DNA of 64,000 nt from Bacteroidota bacterium (GCA_024278975.1 JAJRSD010000072.1:90073-154072), one strand, 5' to 3'. Counted from the first letter of the stretch, positions 9,319 through 17,913 are shown. A program made the numbers and translations. Notes: generated by a model not told the origin, from the letters alone.

Positions 9319-10386
9319 GTGAACTTAGGAAAATATATACACGAGCTTCTTTTAGAAAACGAAACGGTTATTATTCCCGGATTTGGGGCGTTTGTTTCCA
9401 ATTATAAACCTGCAGAAATTAACGAGGATACAAACGAGTTAAAACCTCCTTCGAAAGAGATTTCGTTTAGCAGCCAAATAAGAAATAACGATGGTCTTTT
9501 GGTTGGCAGCGTAGCTTTGGGAGAAGGAGTTTCGCATTTCGATGCACTTAAAAAAATAGAGAAAGAGCGCGAGAATATTATTTATCAGCTCGATAAAAGT
9601 GAAAAAGTAATACTCGAAGATACCGGTGAATTATTTGTGAACGAAAAACACGAAATCCAGTTTACACCTTCCGTTGACGATAATTTATTGCTCGATTCAT
9701 TTGGATTAGAATCGGTTTTATTGGAAGATCCGATTGAAAAGGAAGAGCTATTAATTGCTGAAAATGTTGAAGTAGAAAAAGAGGAAATTCTAAAAGACGA
9801 AAAAGCAACTCCACCAGAAGCAATTGTTATTCCCGAAAAGGAAATTTTAGAATCTGAGCCGGAACCTGTTCATTATAAAAAACCTGAAAAAGAGGAGAAG
9901 AAAAAACGTAGTTGGTTGTGGTTATTGTTAATGCTTATTCCAATTATATTTGTTGGAGTATTTCTATATTATCAAAATAAAACAGAACAAAAACCAGTTG
10001 TAAAAACTACTGAAAAACCAACGCTGATTATAAAAGAAGAGCCCATTTTAAAAGCAGATTCAACAGTAATTGATTCTACTTCTGTTTTTGCTCAAGACTC
10101 AATTCAAACTAAAAAAGAAGAGACGACACCTGTTGAAATAGTGGTTTCTGATTCGCCAAAATTCTACTTGGTAGGTGGTAGTTTTAAGGAAGAACAAAAT
10201 GCCGATAATTATCTGATTGAGTTAAAAGATAAAGGTTTTGAACCGTTTAAACTGGGCAAAAGAGGTAACTTTTATATTATCGGAATTGGAAGTTACGATA
10301 CCGAAAAAGAGGCTGTAATTGCGAAACAAAAATTTATTGCAGAAAATCAAGGTGCGGGTGTTTGGGTAATGGAAGATAAAAAATAG
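9319..10386 (+). CDS. HU-like (CCDC81-type) domain, single-pass membrane protein with C-terminal SPOR domain
   Basis: Starts with GTG. The N-terminus (residues 1-120) resembles the tandem HU-like domains of Bacteroidota CCDC81-type proteins: LGKYIHELLLENETVIIPGFGAFVSN, then a second HU-like part. A Glu/Lys/Pro-rich linker follows (about 135-195). One membrane helix (WLWLLLMLIPIIFVGVFLYY, about 199-218) and another low-complexity linker lead to a SPOR domain (about 281-355, FYLVGGSFKEEQNADNYLIEL through GIGSYDTEKEAV). SPOR domains bind denuded peptidoglycan at the septum. Topology is cytoplasmic HU, periplasmic SPOR, so the protein could link a cytoplasmic partner to the division site; this role is inference. 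Confidence 0.85.
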   Translation: MNLGKYIHELLLENETVIIPGFGAFVSNYKPAEINEDTNELKPPSKEISFSSQIRNNDGLLVGSVALGEGVSHFDALKKIEKERENIIYQLDKSEKVILEDTGELFVNEKHEIQFTPSVDDNLLLDSFGLESVLLEDPIEKEELLIAENVEVEKEEILKDEKATPPEAIVIPEKEILESEPEPVHYKKPEKEEKKKRSWLWLLLMLIPIIFVGVFLYYQNKTEQKPVVKTTEKPTLIIKEEPILKADSTVIDSTSVFAQDSIQTKKEETTPVEIVVSDSPKFYLVGGSFKEEQNADNYLIELKDKGFEPFKLGKRGNFYIIGIGSYDTEKEAVIAKQKFIAENQGAGVWVMEDKK

Positions 10387-10402
10387 TTATTGATAATAAT
10401 AA

Positions 10403-10548
10403 TTAACCAACTGTACCATTAAATAACAGAACAAGCAAAACCAAGGCAAGAACCACGATCACAGCAATTAAAATTTTAGTTGTGTGATCATGCTTTCGCT
10501 GAGTCTCGATGTTTTCAGAAACAATGGTAATTATTGATTCGCTTACAT
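10403..10548 (-). pseudogene. Possible small single-pass membrane protein with disrupted start
   Basis: A 47-codon minus-strand frame ends at TAA (10403-10405). It encodes a polar stretch (SESIITIVSENIETQRKHDH) and then a strong membrane helix ILIAVIVVLALVLLVLLF before the end NGTVG. No ATG, GTG or TTG begins the frame. An ATG at 10548-10546 lies just ahead of Ser-Glu-Ser, but is followed by TAA, as if two bases (TA) had been inserted after ATG. The protein-like composition suggests a real or recently lost small gene. It is a weak call because short hydrophobic frames arise by chance. Confidence 0.3.
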
Positions 10549-10576
10549 TTCTATTTTTTTACTTTTCGGAGAGGCT

Positions 10577-11368
10577 TTAATCTTTCAACTTTTCTTTAAT
10601 GTATTTCATCGTCTCCATAAAAGTACCGGTAAAAAAATCATCTTTATTTTCTTCGATATACTTTAAAAGTGCGCGGTGTTCTTCTGCTCCCACATTTAAA
10701 TAACCACCACCAACACTATGAAACATAAAAATTGCAATCGTTCCCTTATCTTTTGCTTCGTTTGCGTATGCAATTAATTCTTCGGAAGTAAAGTTTTGTA
10801 CACCTTTGCTCGGAGTTTTATACACATTATATCCGTCCATGGTTTCCGGAATTGGAGCATCGCAGCGGGCACCAACAAACAGCTCTTCAATATCATCAGA
10901 AAAATCTTCGCCACCGGCAATAAAATTACTGCATGTGTAACCAAACGTGCGTTCTGTTTTTCCATCAATTGCTTTTAATAATGTGTTTGCAGTTTTTAAT
11001 TCAGCCAGAATTTGCTCCAAAGTATAACTGTTCAAATCGTATTCAGGTTTTATCCAATCGTGTATATTTCCATCGCAAGGATGAAACAGGGTATGATTTC
11101 CCAGCTCGTGTCCGTTTTTTGCAATTTCCCGCCACTCTTCGGTTCTGTTATATAAACTTTGCGAACTGCCGGTACAGAAAAAAGTTCCTTTAAAACCAAA
11201 CTCATCGAGTTGAGGAACAGCAACATCTAAATGGCAATCCAAACCATCATCGTAAGTAAAAACAACTGCTGCCTTTTTCCCGTTTGGCCATTTAAACTGA
11301 GCATCGGTTTCATTAGCAAAGATTAAAATCATTAAAAATAAAGCGAGCAATTTTACTGTAGTTTGCAT
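10577..11368 (-). CDS. Secreted polysaccharide deacetylase (NodB-type, CE4-like)
   Basis: 263 residues with a cleavable signal peptide (1-23, ending T-D-A-Q). The NodB domain is clear: AAVVFTYDDG (catalytic Asp-Asp), FKGTFFCTGS, and the metal-binding His motif HELGNHTLFHP (H-x3-H). The C-terminal segment AIFMFHSVGGG carries the usual late His. Such enzymes remove acetyl groups from N- or O-acetylated glycans in the periplasm or outside. It starts 5 bp after the stop of the dapF-like gene on the same strand, so the two are an operon, which hints at cell-wall work, but the substrate is not visible. Confidence 0.9.
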   Translation of the reverse strand: MQTTVKLLALFLMILIFANETDAQFKWPNGKKAAVVFTYDDGLDCHLDVAVPQLDEFGFKGTFFCTGSSQSLYNRTEEWREIAKNGHELGNHTLFHPCDGNIHDWIKPEYDLNSYTLEQILAELKTANTLLKAIDGKTERTFGYTCSNFIAGGEDFSDDIEELFVGARCDAPIPETMDGYNVYKTPSKGVQNFTSEELIAYANEAKDKGTIAIFMFHSVGGGYLNVGAEEHRALLKYIEENKDDFFTGTFMETMKYIKEKLKD

Positions 11369-11373
11369 ATTTT

Positions 11374-12234
11374 TTATTTTAGATTCTGAATAAGTTCATC
11401 ACTAAAAATTCCCGATGCAATTTCGCGAACTTCACCGGTCATCTCAATATTCCATTCAATATCGATTTCTATTTTGAGACTTCCTCCGGGCATTTTTATT
11501 TTCAGTTTTCGTTCTGTCAACCCGCGTTTTATAGCAATACAAGCCACCGCACACGACGAGCTGCCCGATGCCAAAGTCCAGCCGGCACCACGTTCCCAAA
11601 TAAGTATCTCAACTTCGGTTGGCGAAATTACCTTTGCAAACTGTACATTTATCCGGTTCGGGAACATTTTATTAGTTTCAATTTGCGCCCCGAATGTCAT
11701 TATCTCGCTCACGTCCAGCTCATCTTTTAAAACCACGCAGTGCGGATTTCCTACCGACACGCAATTAATCTGATAATCTCTGTATTCCAAATGCAGGGTT
11801 TCATTGATGCACTCTTCGTTTTCGCAATCAACCGGAATTTTTGACGATTCGAAAATAGCTTTTCCCATCTCCACTTTTATTGTAGATGCTTTTTCGTTTT
11901 TTATCTCTATAATCTCGGCACGAACAATTCCGCCCGGCGTTTCAATGGTAAAAATCTTTTCGATGGTATATTTATAATCATATAAATATTTGGCGAAAAT
12001 ACGCAACCCGTTTCCGCTTTTTTCAGCTTCTGAACCATCCGGATTTAAAATCCGCATTCCAAAATCGGCAACACTACTCGGTACTTTTAATAAAATTCCA
12101 TCCGACCCAATTCCATAATGAACATCGCAAATTTTAATAATTGCTTTTTTTGTTAATTCAAACTCAATTTTTTCCCGGTTCAGAACAATGTAATCGTTCC
12201 CAAGTCCGTGCGATTTTACAAAAAAGTTTTGCAT
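11374..12234 (-). CDS. dapF: Diaminopimelate epimerase-like protein with both catalytic cysteines replaced by serine
   Basis: DapF converts LL- to meso-diaminopimelate with two cysteines acting as base and acid. The fold signatures are present: FVKSHGLGNDYIVLN at the start, GSDGIL, NPDGSEAEKSGNG, VGNPHCV, and ERGAGWTLASGSSSCA. In known DapF the sequences read EMCGNG and LACGTGAC; here both catalytic positions are Ser (Ser73, codon AGC, and Ser223, codon TCG). Cys228, the family's non-catalytic second Cys of that loop, remains. Length 286 is normal and there is no frame damage. It is divergent from dapL (438 bp apart), supporting a diaminopimelate role, yet proton transfer by Ser-Ser would be unusual; it could be another isomerase of the fold. 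Gene symbol is by family only. Confidence 0.82.
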   Translation of the reverse strand: MQNFFVKSHGLGNDYIVLNREKIEFELTKKAIIKICDVHYGIGSDGILLKVPSSVADFGMRILNPDGSEAEKSGNGLRIFAKYLYDYKYTIEKIFTIETPGGIVRAEIIEIKNEKASTIKVEMGKAIFESSKIPVDCENEECINETLHLEYRDYQINCVSVGNPHCVVLKDELDVSEIMTFGAQIETNKMFPNRINVQFAKVISPTEVEILIWERGAGWTLASGSSSCAVACIAIKRGLTERKLKIKMPGGSLKIEIDIEWNIEMTGEVREIASGIFSDELIQNLK

Positions 12235-12292
12235 AATTTTATTTTTTTTTCAATTGTACCCAATAAAAAAAGAGACTAATTTGTTTTTCGGA

Positions 12293-12400
12293 TTGCCAGT
12301 GACAGATTTAGTTTTAGACCCTGAAACAAGTTCAGGGTGACGCCTTAAAATAACATTATCGCTATTAAATAACGGCATGCTGAACTTGATTCAGTATCTT
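12293..12400. repeat. Dispersed repeat A, copy 1 (two palindromes)
   Basis: Contains CCCTGAA-ACAAG-TTCAGGG and, about 60 bp on, TGCTGAACTTGATTCAGTA. A near-identical element of the same length is at 59284-59390, and half an element is at 31730-31755. Confidence 0.8.
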
Positions 12401-12433
12401 TCTGTCTTTAACTCATTATGCCCAAAATTTTGG

Positions 12434-12502
12434 GTTGACTCTCGGAATGACAGCGACAAACAAACTGTCATTGCAATCTATCGGTAAAGCCGAAAAAGCA
12501 AT
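12434..12502. repeat. Dispersed repeat B, copy 1
   Basis: GACTCTCGGAATGACAG at 12435-12451 is the reverse complement type of CCATTCCGAGAGTTCAC at 18757-18775; both are followed or preceded by an ACTGTCATTG block. This looks like the same intergenic repeat in opposite orientation. Confidence 0.5.
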
Positions 12503-12671
12503 CTATTTCAATATTCGCAAGTTTACCAGGCACTAATAATTTTTATATCGAATACAAATGTATTAATCTAAAGTGAATTTTTATCGTTTGCATGATAGGA
12601 ATACTTAGCTGAATTTTTTATTTTTAAATTTGTGTAATCATAGAATTGATTATCAAAAGAATAAAAATAAT

Positions 12672-13901
12672 ATGGCATTAATTAACGAAAATTATCTGAA
12701 ACTTCAGGCGGGTTATCTTTTCCCCGAAATAGGGCGGAGAGTGAGCGAATTTATGGCTGCCAATCCCGATAAAAAAGTGATAAAAATGGGTATCGGCGAT
12801 GTTACAAAACCACTGTCGCCAAGTATTATAAAAGCTTTTCACGAAGGTGTTGAAGAGATGGCAAATGGCGAAACTTTCAGGGGTTACGGTCCCGAGCAGG
12901 GATATTCTTTTTTGCGCGAAGCAATTGCTGAAAATGCGTATCAGAAAAACGGTGTAGAAATTTCTGCCGACGAGATTTTTGTTTCCGACGGTTCGAAAAG
13001 CGACACCGGGAATATTCAGGATATTTTTGGTGACGACAATAAAATTGCCATTTGCGACCCCAGCTACCCGGTTTATGTTGACACAACTGTAATGGCAGGA
13101 AAAACAGGCGTTTGTCAGGCGAACGGACATTACGAAGGAATAATTTACATGCCGTGCACTACCGAAAATAATTTTATCCCCGATTTTCCGAGCGAAATAC
13201 CCGACCTTATTTTCCTGTGCTACCCCAACAATCCAACTGGTACTGTTGCTACAAAAGCGGAGCTAAAAAAATGGGTTGATTATGCACTCGAAAACAAAAG
13301 CATAATTTTATTCGATGCCGCTTACGAAGCATTTATTACCGACGACAATATTCCGCACTCGATTTACGAAATTGAAGGAGCAAAAAAAGTAGCGATTGAA
13401 TTTCGAAGTTTCTCGAAAACTGCCGGATTTACAGGAACACGCTGTGCCTACACTGTCGTTCCCGAAGAACTCGAAGCATTTGGAGCTGACGGGAAATCGT
13501 ACCCGATAAAACCACTTTGGAACCGCCGACAATCAACAAAATTTAACGGTGTTTCTTATCCTGTACAAAAAGCTGCAGCAGCAACTTTCTCGGAAGAAGG
13601 TAAAAAAGAGGTCGCAGAAACAATTGCTTACTACCTCGAAAATGCACGAATAATGCGCGAGAGTATGCGCGAAATTGGTTACGAAGTTTATGGTGGCGAA
13701 AACTCTCCCTACATTTGGGTTAAAACAAAAAACGGAATAAGCTCGTGGGATTTCTTCGATAAAGTGCTTAACGAAGCAAATGTTGTGGGAACACCCGGTT
13801 CAGGTTTCGGTCCTGCCGGAGAAGGTTATTTTCGTTTTTCGGCTTTTGCCGATCGCGAAAATGTTATCGAGGCAATGGAGCGAATTAAGAACTTCAAATA
13901 G
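12672..13901 (+). CDS. dapL: LL-diaminopimelate aminotransferase
   Basis: PLP enzyme that makes LL-diaminopimelate directly from tetrahydrodipicolinate and glutamate, the short DAP route. Highly diagnostic DapL segments are present: [65 protein letters not shown] and the PLP-lysine motif [16 protein letters not shown]. The ATG at 12672 gives 409 residues, the usual DapL length; an upstream in-frame TTG (12630) adds residues with no family match. It faces away from the dapF-like gene, so both steps to meso-DAP sit together. A perfect palindromic terminator follows. Confidence 0.97.
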   Translation: MALINENYLKLQAGYLFPEIGRRVSEFMAANPDKKVIKMGIGDVTKPLSPSIIKAFHEGVEEMANGETFRGYGPEQGYSFLREAIAENAYQKNGVEISADEIFVSDGSKSDTGNIQDIFGDDNKIAICDPSYPVYVDTTVMAGKTGVCQANGHYEGIIYMPCTTENNFIPDFPSEIPDLIFLCYPNNPTGTVATKAELKKWVDYALENKSIILFDAAYEAFITDDNIPHSIYEIEGAKKVAIEFRSFSKTAGFTGTRCAYTVVPEELEAFGADGKSYPIKPLWNRRQSTKFNGVSYPVQKAAAATFSEEGKKEVAETIAYYLENARIMRESMREIGYEVYGGENSPYIWVKTKNGISSWDFFDKVLNEANVVGTPGSGFGPAGEGYFRFSAFADRENVIEAMERIKNFK

Positions 13902-13930
13902 AGTAGCTTATAGTTGGGGAGGAGAATAAA

Positions 13931-13970
13931 AAAATCAGGATTGAAATATTTCAATCCTGATTTTTTATTG
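13931..13970. terminator. Bidirectional terminator between dapL and the aminotransferase
   Basis: A perfect 34-bp palindrome, each arm AAAATCAGGATTGAAAT or its complement (13931-13964), with A-rich and T-rich flanks on both sides. It serves the two converging genes. Confidence 0.9.
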
Positions 13971-14041
13971 ATGGGATAGGAAGAATCCTTCCAACTGATT
14001 TTCTATCTGACTTTTCACTTAGAAATCCCTTCGGGAGAAAA

Positions 14042-15271
14042 TCAGGCACCTGCAACAGTACTAGCCTGTACACGCACTTTACTACCCGGATAAACTATCA
14101 ACGCCTCTTCCAAAATTTTCAAACAAACGGCCAAATCCTCTTTTTTTAGAACATACGCAATTCGTACCTGGTCGATTCCACTATTGGGAACTGTATAGAA
14201 ACCGGATGCAGGTGCCAGAAACAGAGTTTGGTTTTCGTATTCGAAATCAGAAAGCATCCATGCACAAAATTTATCGGCATTGTCAACGGGCAAGCGGGCA
14301 ACAGTATAAAATGCACCCATCGGAATTGGCGAATAAACTCCGTCAATACGGTTCAATCCGTCAATTAAAAACTTACGGCGGTTTACATATTCATTATAAT
14401 TATTCAGCATGTAACTTTTATCGGCATCCAGCGATGCTTCGGCAGCAATTTGCCCAATTAGCGGCGCACTTAAACGCGCCTGGCAAAATTTCATTACATT
14501 CTGTTTAACCTCCTTATTTTTGGTGATTAATGCTCCTATTCGTAATCCGCACTCGCTGTATCGTTTCGAAACCGAATCGATTAAAACCACATTTTGCTCG
14601 ATATCTTCTAAATGAAAAGCCGAAATGTAAGGTGCGCCTGTGTAGCAAAATTCGCGATAAACCTCATCAGAGAAAAGATATAAATCGTACTTTTTTACGA
14701 GATCACGAATTTTATTCATCTCCTCCTGCGTATATAAATATCCGGTCGGATTATTGGGATTACAAATCATAATTCCCTTTGTTTTCGGGGTAATCAGTTT
14801 CTCAAACTCCTCAACCGGAGGCAAAGCAAAACCATCTTCAATATCTGAAATTACCGATTTAATTTTTGCACCGGCAACAATAGCAAACGCTTCGTAATTT
14901 GCATAAGCAGGCTCCGGTACAATAATCTCGTCACCCGGATCGAGGCAACTCATAAATGCAAAAGTAACAGCCTCACTGCCGCCAGTTGTAATAATAATAT
15001 CGTCCGCAGTAACATCAATATCGAATTTATGGTAATATTTTGCCAACTTCTCACGGAACGAACGAATTCCCTCACTTGGCGAATACTCTAAAATAGTCCG
15101 GTCTATATTTTTTATCGCGTTTAATGCTTCAGGCGGCGTTGGCAAATCGGGCTGACCAATATTCAGATGATAAACTTTTCTTCCCATCTCCTTAGCTTTT
15201 TCTGCTAAAGGCCCTAATTTTCGAATTGGCGAATCGGGCATTATTCTACCTCTATCTGAAACTGTTGGCAT
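14042..15271 (-). CDS. Class I pyridoxal-phosphate aminotransferase (AspC-like)
   Basis: 409-residue cytoplasmic aminotransferase. Fold-type I motifs: YHLNIGQPDLPTP near the start, ITTGGSEAVTFAF, CNPNNPTGYLYT (binds PLP O3'), FSDEVYREFCY, and the PLP-lysine motif DSVSKRYSECGLRIG. The C-terminus keeps the substrate-carboxylate Arg region (QVRIAYVLK). The start chosen is the ATG at 15271, giving MPTVSDRGRIMP; the longer frame would begin at a TTG. The gene neighbours dapL and alanine dehydrogenase, so amino-acid nitrogen metabolism is the theme, but the amino donor (Asp, Ala or other) cannot be read from sequence alone. Confidence 0.9.
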   Translation of the reverse strand: MPTVSDRGRIMPDSPIRKLGPLAEKAKEMGRKVYHLNIGQPDLPTPPEALNAIKNIDRTILEYSPSEGIRSFREKLAKYYHKFDIDVTADDIIITTGGSEAVTFAFMSCLDPGDEIIVPEPAYANYEAFAIVAGAKIKSVISDIEDGFALPPVEEFEKLITPKTKGIMICNPNNPTGYLYTQEEMNKIRDLVKKYDLYLFSDEVYREFCYTGAPYISAFHLEDIEQNVVLIDSVSKRYSECGLRIGALITKNKEVKQNVMKFCQARLSAPLIGQIAAEASLDADKSYMLNNYNEYVNRRKFLIDGLNRIDGVYSPIPMGAFYTVARLPVDNADKFCAWMLSDFEYENQTLFLAPASGFYTVPNSGIDQVRIAYVLKKEDLAVCLKILEEALIVYPGSKVRVQASTVAGA

Positions 15272-15506
15272 GTTGTATAATATAATTTTAAAAAAAAGCA
15301 AATATAGAAGTATCAGATTGAAATTGTTCGCATAAGTTTTTTTTCAGTTTGTAATCTTATCGAAAAATTAACTTGCGAATTATAAACCAATGGCTTAACC
15401 TGTCGTTAAATTATGTTTAAACGCCAAATTCATTAATCTTTGTCATGTTTTTGTAACCCCGACGGAGTTATTTTTGCCATCAGAAATAAATTAAATTCAT
15501 ACTGAA

Positions 15507-16619
15507 ATGATTATTGGTGTACCAAAAGAGATTAAGAATAACGAAAACCGTATCGCATTAACTCCTGCCGGCGCTGCCGAATTGGTTAAACGCGGACACG
15601 AAGTTTACGTTCAGGCAAATGGTGGAATCGGAAGTGGTTTCCCCGATGAAGATTATGATGCTGCCGGTGCCAAAATTTTACCGGATATTGAAGATGTGTA
15701 TGCAATTGCCGAGATGATTATCAAAGTAAAAGAGCCCATCGAACCAGAGTATAAACTGATAAAAAAAGGTCAGATTTTATATACCTATTTTCATTTCGCT
15801 TCGGGCGAAGCATTAACCAATGCAATGATTGAAAACAAGTCGATCTGCCTTGCCTACGAAACTGTAGAATTAGACGACCGTTCGCTGCCGTTGTTAATTC
15901 CTATGAGTGAAGTTGCGGGGCGCATGTCAATTCAGGAAGGTGCGAAATACCTCGAAAAAACTTATGGCGGATACGGAGTCTTGCTCGGTGGCGTGCCCGG
16001 AGTTCTTCCTGCAAAAGTGCTTATTCTTGGCGGCGGAATTGTGGGTACTGAATCTGCAAAAATGGCTGCCGGACTTGGTGCCGACGTTACAATAATGGAC
16101 ATCTCGCTGCCACGTTTGCGTTACCTCGACGATATTATGCCGGCAAATGTAAAAACAATGATGAGCAACGAATATAATATTCGCGAAATGATACAAACGC
16201 ACGATTTAATTATTGGTGCAGTACTAATTCCGGGTGCAAAAGCTCCGCATTTAATAACCCGCGACATGCTGAAAACCATGCGCCCGGGAACAGTGATGGC
16301 AGATGTTGCAGTTGACCAGGGCGGTTGTTTCGAAACCACCCATGCAACCACGCACGCCGACCCAACTTTTGTAATCGACGATGTGCTGCATTATTGTGTT
16401 GCAAATATGCCGGGTGCAGTACCTCGAACTTCAACAATTGCACTTACTAACGCCACACTTCCTTATGCAATCGAAATAGCAAATAAAGGGTGGCGTAAAG
16501 CTTGTACCGACAATCTTCCTCTGCGTAAAGGATTAAATGTTGTGGATGGCAAAGTGGTTTACAGAGGTGTTTCAGACGCCTTTAATCTACCATATCACAA
16601 AGTTGAAAGCGTACTTTAG
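15507..16619 (+). CDS. ald: Alanine dehydrogenase
   Basis: NAD-dependent interconversion of L-alanine with pyruvate and ammonia; cytoplasmic. It begins MIIGVPKEIKNNENRIALTP, the hallmark of Ald with the substrate-binding Arg and the pyruvate-binding region. VKVKEPIEPEY-like sequence (IIKVKEPIEPEYKLI), the Rossmann motif LILGGGIVGTESAKMA, and VADVAVDQGGCFET with the conserved DQGG are all present. At 370 residues it matches bacterial Ald proteins. It is alone on its strand, followed by a terminator at 16643, and divergent from the class I aminotransferase gene. Confidence 0.97.
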   Translation: MIIGVPKEIKNNENRIALTPAGAAELVKRGHEVYVQANGGIGSGFPDEDYDAAGAKILPDIEDVYAIAEMIIKVKEPIEPEYKLIKKGQILYTYFHFASGEALTNAMIENKSICLAYETVELDDRSLPLLIPMSEVAGRMSIQEGAKYLEKTYGGYGVLLGGVPGVLPAKVLILGGGIVGTESAKMAAGLGADVTIMDISLPRLRYLDDIMPANVKTMMSNEYNIREMIQTHDLIIGAVLIPGAKAPHLITRDMLKTMRPGTVMADVAVDQGGCFETTHATTHADPTFVIDDVLHYCVANMPGAVPRTSTIALTNATLPYAIEIANKGWRKACTDNLPLRKGLNVVDGKVVYRGVSDAFNLPYHKVESVL

Positions 16620-16642
16620 AAAATACTATAGCTAAATATTTT

Positions 16643-16676
16643 AAAGCCTTTCGGTAATTTCCGGAAGGCTTTTTGT
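16643..16676 (+). terminator. Terminator after ald
   Basis: AAAGCCTTTCGG pairs with CCGGAAGGCTTT (one G-T wobble or mismatch), loop TAATTT region, then TTTTT. Confidence 0.8.
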
Positions 16677-16685
16677 TTTATTTTG

Positions 16686-16850
16686 CTGGCAGCCGGGCTT
16701 TCCACAAGTAGTCGTCTCGCTCCGCTCCGGTGTTTATAGTCAATCCGTGTGCTTCCTTCGGTCGCAGCCGTTTGCCAACAAACACTCGGGCGAATCTTCG
16801 CCAAGCTACTTGCTGCAATCCCTGCCAGGATCGTACGTCGCAAAAAGTAA
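16686..16850. repeat. GC-rich intergenic patch, probable dispersed repeat
   Basis: This stretch is much richer in G and C than its surroundings (GTCTCGCTCCGCTCCGG, CTTCCTTCGGTCGCAGCC, CAATCCCTGCCAGG). It encodes no convincing protein in any frame. The pieces resemble intergenic repeats common in Bacteroidota, but no second copy was seen here. Confidence 0.35.
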
Positions 16851-16886
16851 AATATGTCCGATCGAACAAAATTGAAAACAGTTGAA

Positions 16887-16916
16887 TTGATTTATTATAT
16901 TTTTCTCGTACTTTTG
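16887..16916 (+). promoter_or_regulatory. Promoter of the K+ channel gene
   Basis: TTG at 16887-16889 and TACTTTTG at 16909-16916 are separated by 19 bp, fitting the Bacteroidota TTTG-N19-TAnnTTTG promoter. The ATG is 8 bp downstream of the -7 box. Confidence 0.6.
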
Positions 16917-16923
16917 AAACAAC

Positions 16924-17727
16924 ATGAAAAATATAAAAGACCATCTTCACGAAATAATCTTTGAAGCCGACACAAAAGAAGGTAAGTTTTTTGACGTTGC
17001 ACTTTTAATTGTAATTCTTATAAGTGTTGCACTTGTTATGCTCGAAAGTGTTCCTGTTATTCAACAAAATAATAAGCAAATCTTAAAATTTTCGGAATGG
17101 GTTATTACAGCCATTTTTACTTTAGAATATATTCTGAGAATTGCAATTGTTAACAAACCATTTCGATATATTTTTAGCTTTTATGGAGTTATCGATTTAT
17201 TGTCGGTCATTCCTACCTACCTGAGTTTGTTAATTGTCGGGTCGCAAAGTTTAATTGTAATTCGTGTTCTCCGGCTGCTTCGTGTATTCAGAATATTAAA
17301 ACTTACTCGTTATACACAAGCAGGAAAAATTCTTGCTCGCGCGTTGTGGAATAGCCGGGCTAAAGTAAGTGTTTTTGTGTTTTTTATTCTGATTATTGTT
17401 ACAATATTTGGAACTATAATGTATCTGGTCGAGGGCGAAGAGCACGGATTTACAAGTATTCCGAGAAGTATTTATTGGGCAATTGTTACTTTAACTACGG
17501 TGGGTTACGGCGATATTAGTCCGACAACTCCCGTGGGGCAATTTTTAGCAAGTATTGTAATGATAATGGGTTATGCAATTATTGCCGTGCCGACAGGAAT
17601 TGTAACTGCCGAAATTATTAAGCCCACTTTTAAAAGTAATACGCAGGTTTGCCCCGAGTGTTTGTACGATTCGCACGACGATAATGCAATATTTTGCAAA
17701 AAATGTGGCAGTAAAATTAATTCGTAA
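16924..17727 (+). CDS. Voltage-gated potassium channel (Kv-type) with C-terminal zinc ribbon
   Basis: 267-residue inner-membrane ion channel. Six membrane segments are predicted from hydrophobic blocks: S1 about 25-41, S2 about 58-75, S3 about 85-105, S4 about 110-128 with Arg/Lys at every third place (VIRVLRLLRVFRILKLTRY), S5 about 148-170 and S6 about 206-228. The selectivity filter TTVGYGD is at 191-197, so it conducts K+. After S6 the protein ends in a small CPEC-x11-CKKC zinc ribbon (Cys243, 246, 258, 261), a cytoplasmic add-on of unknown use. It stands alone between ald and thyA. Confidence 0.94.
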   Translation: MKNIKDHLHEIIFEADTKEGKFFDVALLIVILISVALVMLESVPVIQQNNKQILKFSEWVITAIFTLEYILRIAIVNKPFRYIFSFYGVIDLLSVIPTYLSLLIVGSQSLIVIRVLRLLRVFRILKLTRYTQAGKILARALWNSRAKVSVFVFFILIIVTIFGTIMYLVEGEEHGFTSIPRSIYWAIVTLTTVGYGDISPTTPVGQFLASIVMIMGYAIIAVPTGIVTAEIIKPTFKSNTQVCPECLYDSHDDNAIFCKKCGSKINS

Positions 17728-17732
17728 AGTTA

Positions 17733-17844
17733 GGGAAATGGAGTTTCCAACTCCTTCTTACTAAATATACAGATATAAGTATTTATTCTTTTTGTTGAAC
17801 TAACGGTAATCGATAAGTTCACGGAGTTGGAAACTCCGTGTCCC
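17733..17844. repeat. Inverted-repeat element (MITE-like) between channel gene and thyA
   Basis: GGAGTTTCCAACTCC (17740-17754) and its exact reverse complement GGAGTTGGAAACTCC (17823-17837) bracket about 68 bp. Adding the flanking GGG/CCC gives 22-bp terminal arms with a few mismatches. No coding content. Confidence 0.55.
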
Positions 17845-17913
17845 GGTTAACAACATCTAAACATTTGTGGATATCTATATCGCTCTTTTATAATTCATAT
17901 TTTTTCAAAAAAC

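Larger units (their letters stand above)
12235..12671. other. Divergent intergenic region between dapF-like and dapL genes
   Basis: No gene is seen. It contains a dispersed two-palindrome repeat (12293-12400) and a second repeat type (12434-12502). A TAAATTTG box at 12625-12632 fits the Bacteroidota -7 consensus TAnnTTTG and lies 39 bp before the dapL ATG; no good -33 TTTG is present. Confidence 0.6.

Noticed and set aside
10796..11193. Plus-strand frames opposite the deacetylase gene
   Set aside because: Shadow frames of a well-supported minus-strand gene with unnatural composition.
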